53,978 bases of DNA from Bacilli bacterium (GTDB taxonomy: Bacteria > Bacillota_I > Bacilli_A > RFN20 > CAG-826): NCBI GenBank assembly GCA_022653695.1, contig JALCSW010000001.1:1-53978 (forward strand), read 5' to 3'. Position numbers and translations under genes: made by a program. Below the pieces are notes generated by a model that saw nothing but the letters and a program-made list of their open reading frames with translations, made no database searches and had not been told where the DNA came from. This document shows, one piece after another, positions 7,790-16,206 of this stretch. The stretch's first letter is position 1, and each line of letters opens with the position of its first letter.

Positions 7790-9415
7790 TTAGGCCTCCT
7801 TAGCCATTTGACGCTTCCTTCTCACGTTCGCGACCGAATCGACGCTCAGCCTCTCCAAGGCGAAATGGATCGGCAGAATCTCAAGACGCCCGAAGAGCAT
7901 GGCAAGACAAAGCAAAGACAAGAGCCACGGATAGGAGAAGGCGCTAGCCGCCTTAAAAGAAAGAAGCCCGATCGAGTCGAGGCCCGTGCCGCTGAGGGCG
8001 CTCATGAACTCGAAAAGGGAATCGCTGAGCCCCATTCCCGGCAGGAAAGCGAGGGCGGTCGCCCCCAGGAGGAAGACGATAAGATAAAGGATGGCGTAGT
8101 TATGGGCCTCGTCGGCCGTCGAAGGGTCTTCTTCCTTCAGTTTGCCAAGGCGGAATACCGGATTGGGGTTGATGGCGCGCCGGCTCGAAAAACGGTAGCG
8201 GATGCCATAAACGAAATCCTTGAGCAAGAGGCCCACGCGGAACTGCTTGATGCCCCCGGCGGTCGAACCGACCCCGCCGCCGATGGCCATGAGGAGAATG
8301 CTGGAGAAAAGAAAGACGTTGCCCATGGCGTGGATGGAGACGAAGTTGCTGTAGCCCGTGGTCGTCATCGAGCTGATGACGCCGAAGGAGCAGTAACGGA
8401 CCGCCGTCCAAAAATCAAGCCCGCTTGAAGATCCGTTCGTGTATAGGTACACGGACGACCCGGCGGTCAAAAGGGTGAATAAGACGATGCCCACGAGCCC
8501 GATCTTGACCTCGATGTCTTTGAAAAAGGCTTTCCAACGGCCCCGCAAAAGGAAAGTGTGAAGGACGAAGTTCGTCGCGCCCAAAACCATCAAAACCATC
8601 GTGATGATCTCGATCGCGAGGGCATTCACGGGAGTGACCCCGTTGTAACAGGTCCCGTTGATGCTTTGGAAATAGAGGTAGCCGACGCTACGGGTGCTGA
8701 AACCGCCTGTGGCGATGGCGGCGATGCTGTGGCAAAGGGCATCGAAAAGATCCATCCCGGCGAGCCAAAGGGAAAGGAAGCCAAGCGCGATATAGCCGAA
8801 ATAGATGCCGAAGATGAGTTTGGCCGAACGCCCAAGGTTCGGCAAAAGCTTGTCGCTATGCCCTTCGGCGAAATAGAGTTTGAGATTGTAGCGGTCGCTG
8901 ATGGCCCCGGCGACGATAAGGACCAAACCGATGCCGCCGACGAACTGCATCAGGGCGCGGTGAAACAGGAAAACGTGGGGGCAGTAACTGTGCGCCGAAT
9001 CCAAAAAGCCGGTGAAAACGGTCAACCCCGTGGCGGTATAGCCGCTCACGGCTTCGAAAAACGATTCGAGGAAACTCATGCGGTAGCCGACTTCGCCGCC
9101 GTTAAGGGCCGGGAACTGGGACAGGAAGAATGGGAATCCGCCGATCAAAAAGGCGAAAAGCCATAAGAGGACGAGAAGCAGCGAATCGTCGTTTTTGCCA
9201 AAATGGGCTTTCGGATGGCCGGCGATGAGGGAGAGCCATAAGACGAGGCCAAAGAAAAACGCGCTCATGCCCGGGAGGAAAAAATCGAGCCAGCAGGAAC
9301 TCTCGCCTGGGTAGAAGCACATGAAAAGAGGAACGAGGGTCACGAGGCCCTCGAACATGATGAAAATGCCCAAATACCCGAAAACCAGACGGTATCCGCT
9401 GACTTCCTTCTTCAT
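7790..9415 (-). CDS. trkH: TrkH/KtrB-family potassium uptake channel
   Basis: 541 residues with 10-12 hydrophobic segments, the size and pattern of the SKT superfamily of K+ transporters, built from four M1-P-M2 repeats. Pore-loop glycine signatures are visible as SGYTATGLT, ATGGFSTRS, TTTGYSN and SGTGLDS, one per repeat, consistent with a K+ selectivity filter. It acts in the cytoplasmic membrane. The two genes just upstream encode RCK nucleotide-binding subunits that would gate it, so the locus is a complete Trk/Ktr system. In many Firmicutes such systems respond to ATP/ADP or c-di-AMP, and this window also encodes a c-di-AMP synthase (cdaA). That regulatory link is an inference. Confidence 0.93.
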   Translation of the reverse strand: MKKEVSGYRLVFGYLGIFIMFEGLVTLVPLFMCFYPGESSCWLDFFLPGMSAFFFGLVLWLSLIAGHPKAHFGKNDDSLLLVLLWLFAFLIGGFPFFLSQFPALNGGEVGYRMSFLESFFEAVSGYTATGLTVFTGFLDSAHSYCPHVFLFHRALMQFVGGIGLVLIVAGAISDRYNLKLYFAEGHSDKLLPNLGRSAKLIFGIYFGYIALGFLSLWLAGMDLFDALCHSIAAIATGGFSTRSVGYLYFQSINGTCYNGVTPVNALAIEIITMVLMVLGATNFVLHTFLLRGRWKAFFKDIEVKIGLVGIVLFTLLTAGSSVYLYTNGSSSGLDFWTAVRYCSFGVISSMTTTGYSNFVSIHAMGNVFLFSSILLMAIGGGVGSTAGGIKQFRVGLLLKDFVYGIRYRFSSRRAINPNPVFRLGKLKEEDPSTADEAHNYAILYLIVFLLGATALAFLPGMGLSDSLFEFMSALSGTGLDSIGLLSFKAASAFSYPWLLSLLCLAMLFGRLEILPIHFALERLSVDSVANVRRKRQMAKEA

Positions 9416-9421
9416 AAAAGG

Positions 9422-10159
9422 CTACTTCGACTCCTTCTTTTCGTCCTTTTCGATCCCATCGGCATTCAAAATCGAGGCTTTGGCCGGAGGGGCGTTTTTC
9501 TCGATGCGCTTGACGTAATCCAGAATGCGGTTTTGGTCGACGGGGTCGCAAACGATGAGCAAAGTGTCTTTCGGATAGATGACGATTTGGCCGGAGGGGA
9601 TGATGATCCGATAATTGCGGTAAATGGCGGCGATGGAGGCGTATTTTGGGAAATTGATGTCCATGATGCGTTTATTGGCGATCGCGTAATCGGTGAGGAC
9701 CGGGGCCTCCATCACCATGATTTTGTTGTTTTCGAGGGAGAGGGTCTTGATGATGCTCTCGACCGAGGATTCGCTCTTGATGGTCTGCGCCAAAAGATAG
9801 GTGCTGCTGACGACTGAGTCGATTCCCAGTTTCTTATAAAGCTCGACGTTGTTCGGGTTGCTCACCACGCAGATGCACTTCTTGACGTTGAACATGCGCT
9901 TGGCCAAGGTGCAGCAAGCGTAACTGTCGGTATCCTTCTCGCACAAAGAGATGAAAACGTCGGCGTCGTAGACGTCGGCCTCTTCGAGAATATAGCTTCG
10001 CCATGGGCGGCCGACGATGACGGAAACGTGTTCTTTGGCCGATATCTCCTTGGCTAATTGACGAGAGGAATTAATGACGATGATCCGGTTCTCGCGAGCT
10101 TTGAACATCTCGAGGATGAACTCGGCTTGCTTGGTGCCATTGGCGATGACGATTTTCAT
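9422..10159 (-). CDS. TrkA-type RCK subunit (RCK_N plus RCK_C)
   Basis: 245 residues. An N-terminal Rossmann-like domain (about 1-130) begins MKIVIANGTKQAEFI, with a degenerate glycine motif where GxGxxG is expected, so nucleotide binding may be weakened. It is followed by an RCK_C-type domain (about 140-225, with IIIPSGQIVIYPKDTLLI), which in related proteins binds regulatory ligands. The final ~15 residues are charged and probably disordered. It overlaps the upstream RCK_N gene by 4 nt (ATGA) and lies 6 nt before trkH. It probably pairs with that protein as a split TrkA ring. Confidence 0.85.
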   Translation of the reverse strand: MKIVIANGTKQAEFILEMFKARENRIIVINSSRQLAKEISAKEHVSVIVGRPWRSYILEEADVYDADVFISLCEKDTDSYACCTLAKRMFNVKKCICVVSNPNNVELYKKLGIDSVVSSTYLLAQTIKSESSVESIIKTLSLENNKIMVMEAPVLTDYAIANKRIMDINFPKYASIAAIYRNYRIIIPSGQIVIYPKDTLLIVCDPVDQNRILDYVKRIEKNAPPAKASILNADGIEKDEKKESK

Positions 10160-10572
10160 TTGCCCTCGCCTCCGTTTTCCATCGCGGTGAACTTATTGAG
10201 CGAAAGCTCGAAAGGATAGATGGCGTGAACGTTCATGCCAAGGATGAGCAAGCTCTTCTCGGGATCGTTGAAACGGACGTAGACCTGCGGAACCTGATAG
10301 ATCTTCGAACACAGATGGGCGAGGAAAAGGTTGATGTTGTCGTCCCCGGTCGTGATGATGACCTCGCTCGCGGTTTTGACGTAGGCGTTCTCGAGGACCG
10401 TTTGATCCGTCGCGTCGCCCGCGATCTTGTAGCCGCTATAGGAATCGTCGAGCCGATCGAAGGACCGCTCGTCCTCGTCGACGACGATGACGTTGCCCCC
10501 CAATTCGTTTTCATGGTTGGCGATGGAAGCCCCCAGCCTCCCGCAACCGATGATAAGGATCTTGTTTTTCAT
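10156..10572 (-). CDS. TrkA-N domain protein (RCK_N only)
   Basis: 138 residues forming a single RCK_N domain with an intact dinucleotide-binding motif GCGRLG (about 9-14) and an acidic residue at the end of strand 2 (VVDED). It lacks the RCK_C domain found in most single-chain TrkA/KtrA proteins. It is the first gene of the operon and overlaps the second RCK gene by ATGA. The pair resembles two-gene TrkA arrangements such as CeoB/CeoC. The working inference is that this subunit carries NAD(H)/ATP sensing while the second brings the RCK_C effector domain. Confidence 0.83.
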   Translation of the reverse strand: MKNKILIIGCGRLGASIANHENELGGNVIVVDEDERSFDRLDDSYSGYKIAGDATDQTVLENAYVKTASEVIITTGDDNINLFLAHLCSKIYQVPQVYVRFNDPEKSLLILGMNVHAIYPFELSLNKFTAMENGGEGK

Positions 10573-10594
10573 AAAAATACTTCCAAATTATACT

Positions 10595-11197
10595 CTACCG
10601 CTCTAACGGGGGCAATTCGCCATCGAGACGAAGGTTCTGACATATCTCGACTTCGGGATATTTCTTAGCTGTTTCCTCGTATTTTGCCTTGGTGGCTTTT
10701 CTCTTTAACCCCTTCCAGCCGACCGTCGCGTAGGTCAAAAGGCACCAATCCACGAACTCTTTGGTGGCCGTGTTGAGGTAGTAATGGGGGGTTTTGCTCC
10801 GAAAGTAGGCGAGGGTCGTCCTGGGGTCAAAATGCTTAGGGTCGTAGACTTTGCTCGCCGAAAGCATGTCGCAGACGTATTCGCACGCCCACTTGTAGGG
10901 CATGCGCTTCATGAGGATACGCCCATTGAAATAATCGGTCCAGTATTCCCAGTGGTGCGGGTTTCTTCGCGTGTGGTGCTGGCAGACGCTTGAGAAATAG
11001 CCGTTATGGAGACGCTCCTTGTAGACGGGCGAGAAAGTCCCGGCGTAGTATTTGGCGCTCGTGAGGAACTCGACGGGGCTGAGTTTGGACAGATCGTGAG
11101 GCAGGACATGGAAAAAAATGCCCATGTGCCACGCGTTCCGCAGAACCTGATGCCGATGCTTGCTGATCGTGACGAAATGCCGGAAAGGATGGCTCAT
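10595..11197 (-). CDS. DUF5662 family protein
   Basis: 200 residues. It has the family pattern HFVTISKHRHQV at the N-terminus, then HDLSKLSPVEF, KYY and HHTRRNPHHWEYW. These conserved His/Asp residues suggest a metal-binding active site of HD-domain character, but the function is unknown. It overlaps the stop of the sirtuin gene by ATGA, so the two are co-translated. A role in NAD or nucleotide metabolism with the sirtuin would be a guess. Confidence 0.75.
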   Translation of the reverse strand: MSHPFRHFVTISKHRHQVLRNAWHMGIFFHVLPHDLSKLSPVEFLTSAKYYAGTFSPVYKERLHNGYFSSVCQHHTRRNPHHWEYWTDYFNGRILMKRMPYKWACEYVCDMLSASKVYDPKHFDPRTTLAYFRSKTPHYYLNTATKEFVDWCLLTYATVGWKGLKRKATKAKYEETAKKYPEVEICQNLRLDGELPPLER

Positions 11198-11925
11198 TGG
11201 AGAATCTCCGTCAAAACCTTGCCGACGTCGTCGTGGATCACGTAATCGAAGAAAGAGTCGCGGGGGGTCGCTTCCCTGTTGACGATGATGGAGGTCGAAC
11301 CCCCGAAATAATTGATGAGTCCGGCGGCCGGATAGACGTTGAGGGACGTACCCCCGACGATGAGCACGTCGCTGTAGCGGAGCGCGTCCACCGCCTTCTC
11401 GAGCAGCCTCTCGTCGAGCGGCTCTTCGTAGAGGACGACGTCGGGCTTAAGGACTCCGCCGCAACGGCAGTAAGGAACCCCGTGCGGATCGATATCCTTA
11501 AGGTCGTAGAATTGGCCGCAATCCTCGCAATAGTATCGGCGGACGCTGCCGTGAAGCTCGTAAACGGCGCGGCTTCCCGCATCGAAGTGAAGGCCATCGA
11601 TGTTCTGAGTCAGGATGGCGATCGGATGGTGCTGTCTCTCATAATTCGCCAAAGCGATATGGGCGGCGTTGGGCTTAGCGTCCTTCCGCACCATCGCTTT
11701 CCAATAGAAATCGTAAAAAACGTCCGTGTGCTCTTTGAAATAGGTATGCGACAGCATGGTTTCGTAAGGGACTCCGTATTCGCTATGGATCTTGTAGAGA
11801 CCTTCGGGAGAGCGGAAATCGGGAATGCCGGAGGCCGTCGAAACGCCCGCCCCGCCGAGGAAGACCACGCGCGGATGGCCGTTCATGATCCCTTTGATGC
11901 TTTTTATCGCCTCTTTCTCATCCAT
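11194..11925 (-). CDS. Sirtuin, NAD-dependent protein deacylase (Sir2/CobB family)
   Basis: 243 residues. It removes acyl groups from lysines using NAD+. Visible motifs: GAGVSTASGIPDFRS (NAD-binding GAGxS), TQNIDGLH, catalytic His in ELHGS, a zinc site (CEDC and CRC with one spacing residue), and a late GGTSLNVYPAA. The reading frame extends upstream, but ATG at 11925 is preferred. It follows a TATAAT box by exactly 7 nt, so transcription would start on or next to the ATG; the alternative ATG at 11934 lies inside the promoter. DUF5662 follows with an ATGA overlap. Confidence 0.93.
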   Translation of the reverse strand: MDEKEAIKSIKGIMNGHPRVVFLGGAGVSTASGIPDFRSPEGLYKIHSEYGVPYETMLSHTYFKEHTDVFYDFYWKAMVRKDAKPNAAHIALANYERQHHPIAILTQNIDGLHFDAGSRAVYELHGSVRRYYCEDCGQFYDLKDIDPHGVPYCRCGGVLKPDVVLYEEPLDERLLEKAVDALRYSDVLIVGGTSLNVYPAAGLINYFGGSTSIIVNREATPRDSFFDYVIHDDVGKVLTEILQ

Positions 11926-11932
11926 AGACCCC

Positions 11933-11938
11933 ATTATA
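11933..11938 (-). promoter_or_regulatory. -10 box giving a leaderless sirtuin mRNA
   Basis: A perfect TATAAT ends 7 nt before the sirtuin ATG, placing the transcription start at or next to the A of the start codon. A -35 candidate TTGCCA lies upstream with a short 15-bp spacer. No Shine-Dalgarno fits ahead of the ATG. Confidence 0.55.
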
Positions 11939-12079
11939 GATGGTTTATCCGCATGGCAAAGGGCGGAATCGAAAAAGGCAGGCATCGGCCCGCCTCTGTC
12001 CTCGGAATCGCTTTTCGATCGATGGGGCGACGGAGCCAGGGCCCCCCGAAGGCTCCTCGGACGCCGACCGGAGACTAAC

Positions 12080-13870
12080 CTATTTCGCGAAAAGCGTCCT
12101 CTCAAGTTCGTCCACGAGTTCCTTCATGCGGGCCGTGACCGCCAAAAACGGGTCCTTTTTCGTAAGGTCGACCCCGGCGGCCCTAACCTCCTCGATCGGG
12201 AAATCGGATCCGCCCATTTTGAGGAGCCCAAGGTAACGCTCGAAGGCCCCCGGCTCGCCCCTCTTGACCAATTCGTAAAGAAGCATCGAGGCGGTGAAGC
12301 TCGTCGCGTACTGATAGACGTAAAACGGCGTGTAGAAAAGATGGGGGATATAGGCCCAAACGAGGGGCTTCAGTTTCTCTTCCGTGATGTCGATGCCGTA
12401 ATAGACTTTGTAGAGCTTCGTCATTTCGTCCGAAAGAACCTGGAAGTTGATGGGCTTCCCCGCCTCCGCCATCTTGCTCACGTCGTACTCGTAATGGGCG
12501 AAGAGGGTTTGCCGGTAGAAGGTCGAAACGATTTGGTCGATGGCCTTCTGAAGGAGGCAGATCTTCGTCTCGCGGTCCAGTTTTCCCGAGGAAAGCATGT
12601 AATCGAGCAGATTGTGCTCGTTGAAAGTCGAGGCGATCTCGGCCACGAAAATGGTGTACTCCTGCTTCATCACGGGCTGGCTCTCAAGGGAATAGAGGGT
12701 GTGGATGCTGTGACCGGATTCGTGGGCCACGGTGAAGCAATCGTCGAGCCGACCCTCGAAATTGAAGAGGATCACCGGATGCAAGGCCTCGCTTCCATCC
12801 TTGTAGCCGCCGTTGCTATAGGCGCCGGTCCGTTTTCCCAACCCCGGGTAAACGTCGACGTACCCATCTTTGAGAACCTCGTGGGCCTTTTCCTGAAAAT
12901 CCGCGGGAAAGCGCGAGATCGAGGCGAAGAAGATATCCTTGGCTTCCGGGTAACTATAGCGTTTCTCGCTATGGGCCAACTCCAGGAAACGGTCGTACGA
13001 GCGGTGCTTGCTCAAGCCAAGGTACTTGGCCCTGATGTCCAGATACCGATGCAAAGGCTCGGCGTTTTGGCTGGCCGTCTCGATAAGGTTCATAAAGACG
13101 GAGGCGGGTATTTTGTTCCCGGCGAGATGGCTCTCGAGGATCGAAGGGTAATGGCGGGCCTTCATCTCGCTGAGTTCGCCCTGAAGGACGGTGTTGTAAA
13201 TCTCGCCATAGGCGTTCTTCCGCTCATCGAAATAGGAATAGAGGGCCTCGAAGATCCTTTGGCGGTCTTCGGCCTTCCCCGCGTCGGCGATGAGGCTCGT
13301 CCAGTTGCTGAGGCTGACGGTCGTCTCCTTGCCGTCGCCAAGGGTGACCCTCTTTGGCGCGTAATCGCCGACGGAAAGGTTGCTGTAGAGTTGGGCGCCT
13401 TCGCTTAGAAGAGGCGAAAACGCGCTCGCGAGTTCCTCTTTTTCGGCGGAAAGGACGTGCTTGCTCGTGAGGAAAAGCTGCGCGAATCGATGGTCGAATT
13501 CCTTGAACTCGGGGTTTTCGGAAAGGAATCTCTTGATGCCCTCTTCCCCGATGGCGAGGATTTCGGGGCTCTCGAAGGCGGTCGCCTCCGACAAATCGCT
13601 CAAGGCCAAACGCACTTTGGCGAGCCGGGCGGAATTCTTGACGAGGCGTTTGTCGACGTCGCTCGCGCACTCGGCGTAGAGGTATAGGCGCGAGGCCAAC
13701 TTCTCGAGCGAGCGCTCGGTGGAGAGGTAGCTCCGTAAGTGCCCGAAATCGGACAACTTGCCCTTGTGGCTCGCCAAAGAGGGGATGATCTCCTCTTTCA
13801 GTTTCGCGAGATCCCTGTCGAAACTCCCCTCATCCGGATAGATTTTGCTTAAGTCCCACTTGTCAGCCAT
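12080..13870 (-). CDS. pepF: Oligoendopeptidase F (M3 zinc metallopeptidase)
   Basis: 596 residues, the usual PepF length (about 600). A cytoplasmic zinc peptidase that cleaves oligopeptides. The HExxH motif is HESGH at 383-387, with the third ligand glutamate about 25 residues later in FVAEIASTFNEH. The N-terminal PepF helical domain spans roughly 110-180. The start has AAGGAG about 9 nt upstream, and a TATAAT box lies further up. It is a monocistronic gene, divergent from the exonuclease III gene. Confidence 0.96.
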   Translation of the reverse strand: MADKWDLSKIYPDEGSFDRDLAKLKEEIIPSLASHKGKLSDFGHLRSYLSTERSLEKLASRLYLYAECASDVDKRLVKNSARLAKVRLALSDLSEATAFESPEILAIGEEGIKRFLSENPEFKEFDHRFAQLFLTSKHVLSAEKEELASAFSPLLSEGAQLYSNLSVGDYAPKRVTLGDGKETTVSLSNWTSLIADAGKAEDRQRIFEALYSYFDERKNAYGEIYNTVLQGELSEMKARHYPSILESHLAGNKIPASVFMNLIETASQNAEPLHRYLDIRAKYLGLSKHRSYDRFLELAHSEKRYSYPEAKDIFFASISRFPADFQEKAHEVLKDGYVDVYPGLGKRTGAYSNGGYKDGSEALHPVILFNFEGRLDDCFTVAHESGHSIHTLYSLESQPVMKQEYTIFVAEIASTFNEHNLLDYMLSSGKLDRETKICLLQKAIDQIVSTFYRQTLFAHYEYDVSKMAEAGKPINFQVLSDEMTKLYKVYYGIDITEEKLKPLVWAYIPHLFYTPFYVYQYATSFTASMLLYELVKRGEPGAFERYLGLLKMGGSDFPIEEVRAAGVDLTKKDPFLAVTARMKELVDELERTLFAK

Positions 13871-13896
13871 ATGCCACGCTCCTTATTTCAACGCCG

Positions 13897-13902
13897 ATTA
13901 TA
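13897..13902 (-). promoter_or_regulatory. -10 box of pepF
   Basis: TATAAT preceded directly by TG, about 27 nt before the pepF ATG; the -35 (TATTAG/TTAGAC) is weak. The 5' leader would be about 20 nt and include the AAGGAG ribosome-binding site. Confidence 0.5.
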
Positions 13903-14039
13903 CAGGATTTCGGGCACGTCTAATATCCATCGATGGAAAATAATCGGTTTGGGCTTCCCCTCAAAGACGCGGAGAGCGAAAAAAGGGCGCAAAGCAAAAG
14001 GCAGGGGTTAAAATGAGTCAGTCCACGGAGGCAACGGCC

Positions 14040-14801
14040 ATGAGAATCGTATCGTTCAACGTCAACGGGATCCGCGCCATCTTAGGGAAAAACCTGCCCG
14101 AGGATTTCAAGAAGCTCGATCCCGACATTTTCGTGATCGAGGAAACCAAGTGGAGCGAAGGGCTCCATCTCGGGTTCCCGTTCGTCCCTCTCGGCTATGA
14201 GCCCTATTGGACCGTGAGCAAAGTCAAGAAAGGCTATTCGGGCGTCGCGATCCTCACCAGGGTCAAGCCCTTAAGCGTTTCCTATGGGCTGAAGGGGGGC
14301 AAGTACGACGACGAAGGTCGGATCATCACCCTCGAATTTCCCTCTTTCTATCTCGTCGGAGCCTATGTCCCCAATAGCGGCGAGGGCCTGAAGCGCCTCC
14401 CCTTCCGCCTGACCTTCGAGGACGACATGCTCGCTTACTTGAAGGAACTGGACGCGAAAAAGCCCCTCATCCTCACCGGCGACCTCAACGTGGCCCACGA
14501 GGAAATCGATATCAAGAACCCCAAAGCCAACGTCCATAACGCTGGGTTCACGGCGGAGGAGCGAGGCCGGATGGACCGCCTTCTTTCGAGCGGGTTCGTC
14601 GACGCCTTCCGAAGGCTGCACCCCGCCAAAATCCAGTATTCCTGGTGGAGTTACCGCTTCCACGCGAGGGAGAACGGCGCCGGATGGCGCATCGATTACT
14701 TTATCGTGAGCGAGCGCCTTTTCCCGCAGGTGAAGGATTCCCTTATCCACAATGAAATCATGGGCAGTGACCACTGCCCCGTCGAACTCGACGTTTTTTA
14801 A
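14040..14801 (+). CDS. Exodeoxyribonuclease III / AP endonuclease
   Basis: 253 residues from the chosen start. It cleaves DNA at abasic sites and has 3'-5' exonuclease and 3'-phosphatase activity in base-excision repair. Visible motifs of the exonuclease-endonuclease-phosphatase fold: FNVNGIRA, EETKW (metal-binding Glu), GDLNVAHEEID and the closing GSDHCPVELD (catalytic Asp/His). An upstream ATG at 14013 is in frame, but CGGAGG at 14026-14031 has ideal spacing to 14040, where the protein begins MRIVSFNVNG like its relatives. It may work with the uracil-DNA glycosylase at 23264 in the same pathway. Confidence 0.94.
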   Translation: MRIVSFNVNGIRAILGKNLPEDFKKLDPDIFVIEETKWSEGLHLGFPFVPLGYEPYWTVSKVKKGYSGVAILTRVKPLSVSYGLKGGKYDDEGRIITLEFPSFYLVGAYVPNSGEGLKRLPFRLTFEDDMLAYLKELDAKKPLILTGDLNVAHEEIDIKNPKANVHNAGFTAEERGRMDRLLSSGFVDAFRRLHPAKIQYSWWSYRFHARENGAGWRIDYFIVSERLFPQVKDSLIHNEIMGSDHCPVELDVF

Positions 14802-14843
14802 GCCAAGGGATCTCAAAAAAGGCAAATACAGCACCGCCGACTC

Positions 14844-15674
14844 TTATCGTTCCGTGGGGTCATTTTTGACGACCACCGCCTTCGAGGAAGGTTTCTTGTT
14901 CCTCTTCCTTTGCGGCTTCTTTTTGAAAATGCGCTTCAAGTGGGTGCGGCTTTCGGCCTTGGCGGCTTGAAGCAGTTCGGCCTTCCGTTCCTTGTTTTTC
15001 GCCACCACCTCATCCCCCATCGCGGCGATCTCGTCGCGCAACTCCTGATCCTCAAGCGGGGTCGAGGGGTCCTCCTCGGGCCCATTGACGAGATCGTCCA
15101 ACCTCCGCAACGGCTTGTTGAGGACGCGGAAGAAAGTCCGCTGCGGAGAGGAGATGCGGTCGACCGTCCTGACGACGGGGTTATCCATGAATTCGTCGAA
15201 ATCCATCTCCAAAGCCACAAGGAGCATATGCGAGTACTTCGTGAAGGCGGCTTGGAAAGCCTGAAGCAGAATCTGGATGAAAAGGGCGACGATCGAGACG
15301 ATGGTGAGGCACTTCTGAAGGAAACTGTCGTCAAAGACCACGATGGTGTAGATCGATAAGCCAACCGTGAACGCCCGCGAAACGATCTTGAAATAGGCGA
15401 CGGCGCGACGGACGCCGTTCCTCACCACCCGTTCATAAGAACCTTTTTTGAAAAAAGTGATCAGATAAAGGACAAAATAGACGAATGAGATCCCTAAAAG
15501 AGCGAGGTTGATGACGAAAAGCGGAAGGTTCTTGTTCTGGTAGACGTTAAAAACGTATAACCCCATCAGGATAAGTTGAACGACGATCTCGTAAACCCTT
15601 CTGAAAACGGCTAAATCAGACCAAATCTTATGAACGACCGCGGTCGTTTTGTCGGCGTCGAGCGATTTCATCAT
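14844..15674 (-). CDS. Membrane protein of unknown function with basic C-terminal tail
   Basis: 276 residues. Four or so hydrophobic segments are visible between about residues 28 and 150. They are followed by an acidic/helical cytoplasmic stretch and a strongly basic tail (KRIFKKKPQRKRNKKPSSK) that could contact nucleic acid or membrane phospholipid. I do not recognise the family. Two ATGs (15674 and 15671) are possible. The gene is convergent with exonuclease III and divergent from the surface-protein operon. Confidence 0.6.
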   Translation of the reverse strand: MMKSLDADKTTAVVHKIWSDLAVFRRVYEIVVQLILMGLYVFNVYQNKNLPLFVINLALLGISFVYFVLYLITFFKKGSYERVVRNGVRRAVAYFKIVSRAFTVGLSIYTIVVFDDSFLQKCLTIVSIVALFIQILLQAFQAAFTKYSHMLLVALEMDFDEFMDNPVVRTVDRISSPQRTFFRVLNKPLRRLDDLVNGPEEDPSTPLEDQELRDEIAAMGDEVVAKNKERKAELLQAAKAESRTHLKRIFKKKPQRKRNKKPSSKAVVVKNDPTER

Positions 15675-16077
15675 ACCCCATGACCCTCTCGCGGTTCTAT
15701 TCTACGGCAACCGACGGGGAAATGAAGAAAAAGGCGGTTTCGCAAAGAAGTCGGGCCCGATTTGGCGCCCCACGCAATCGAGGAATCCTTTCGGCGAGGA
15801 AAATTTTACGTTCGGATCATCTCGCTTTTTTTCTTCGCGATAGGAAGCCGCTCGCAAAGCGGGCCGATCCGCCTTTTGGTTGACGAATGGTCCGCTAGCG
15901 GCGCGGAAAGAGGTTCCCTTCGGGGCTCATGCCCTTGCCTGGATTCCGGAATAAAGAGCAGGCGAACCCGTTGCCTGCGCTTGACGAATCGGCGAGCCTC
16001 GTTTCCTTTCTTCCTTGCCCCGGGTCAGGAAAAAGGAAGGAAAACGAAAATGTTTCGCAACGAGGAAGGGTATGCGA
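15675..16077. other. Intergenic stretch without a recognisable gene
   Basis: About 400 bp between the divergent membrane-protein gene and the promoter of the surface-protein operon. Short open frames exist on both strands, but none has a ribosome-binding site or a recognisable product. Nothing else could be supported by eye. Confidence 0.5.
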
Positions 16078-16106
16078 TTGCATTCGCGTGCACGCATGTA
16101 TAGAAT
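16078..16106 (+). promoter_or_regulatory. Promoter of the surface-protein operon
   Basis: -35 TTGCAT (16078-16083), a 17-bp spacer and -10 TAGAAT (16101-16106). The predicted start near 16113 coincides with the first bases of the riboswitch aptamer, so the whole leader is the sensor RNA. Confidence 0.65.
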
Positions 16107-16112
16107 GCAAAT

Positions 16113-16195
16113 AGTGAAAGGTAGAACCGGAGCAATTCGGCGACGCAAAACTAGAGGGTCTCGCCATCGTCGAGAGACAGCCAGTTGCCACGAAT
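16113..16195 (+). promoter_or_regulatory. GEMM-I (cyclic di-GMP class I) riboswitch
   Basis: The leader reads as a GEMM-I aptamer. The first arm is CCGGA/UUCGG capped by a GCAA GNRA tetraloop (16127-16140). It is followed by the hallmark ACGCAAA (16143-16149). The second arm has ACU/AGU (16150-16152 with 16183-16185), the conserved GGGUCU, a GUCUC/GAGAC stem, then GACAGCCAGUUGCC (16177-16189). The outer helix would pair around 16112-16116 with 16189-16193. This outer strand abuts the AGGG ribosome-binding site at 16196-16199, which suggests control at translation initiation. Known members bind c-di-GMP, and some variants bind cGAMP. The base before the GG in the first strand is A and alignment there is ambiguous, so the ligand is not settled. 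Confidence 0.85.
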
Positions 16196-16206
16196 AGGGC
16201 ATTTTA

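Noticed and set aside
11825-13408. 527-codon plus-strand open frame opposite pepF
   Set aside because: It is antisense to a clear PepF gene with intact catalytic motifs; long antisense frames are expected in GC-rich coding DNA, and there is no ribosome-binding site or known domain.
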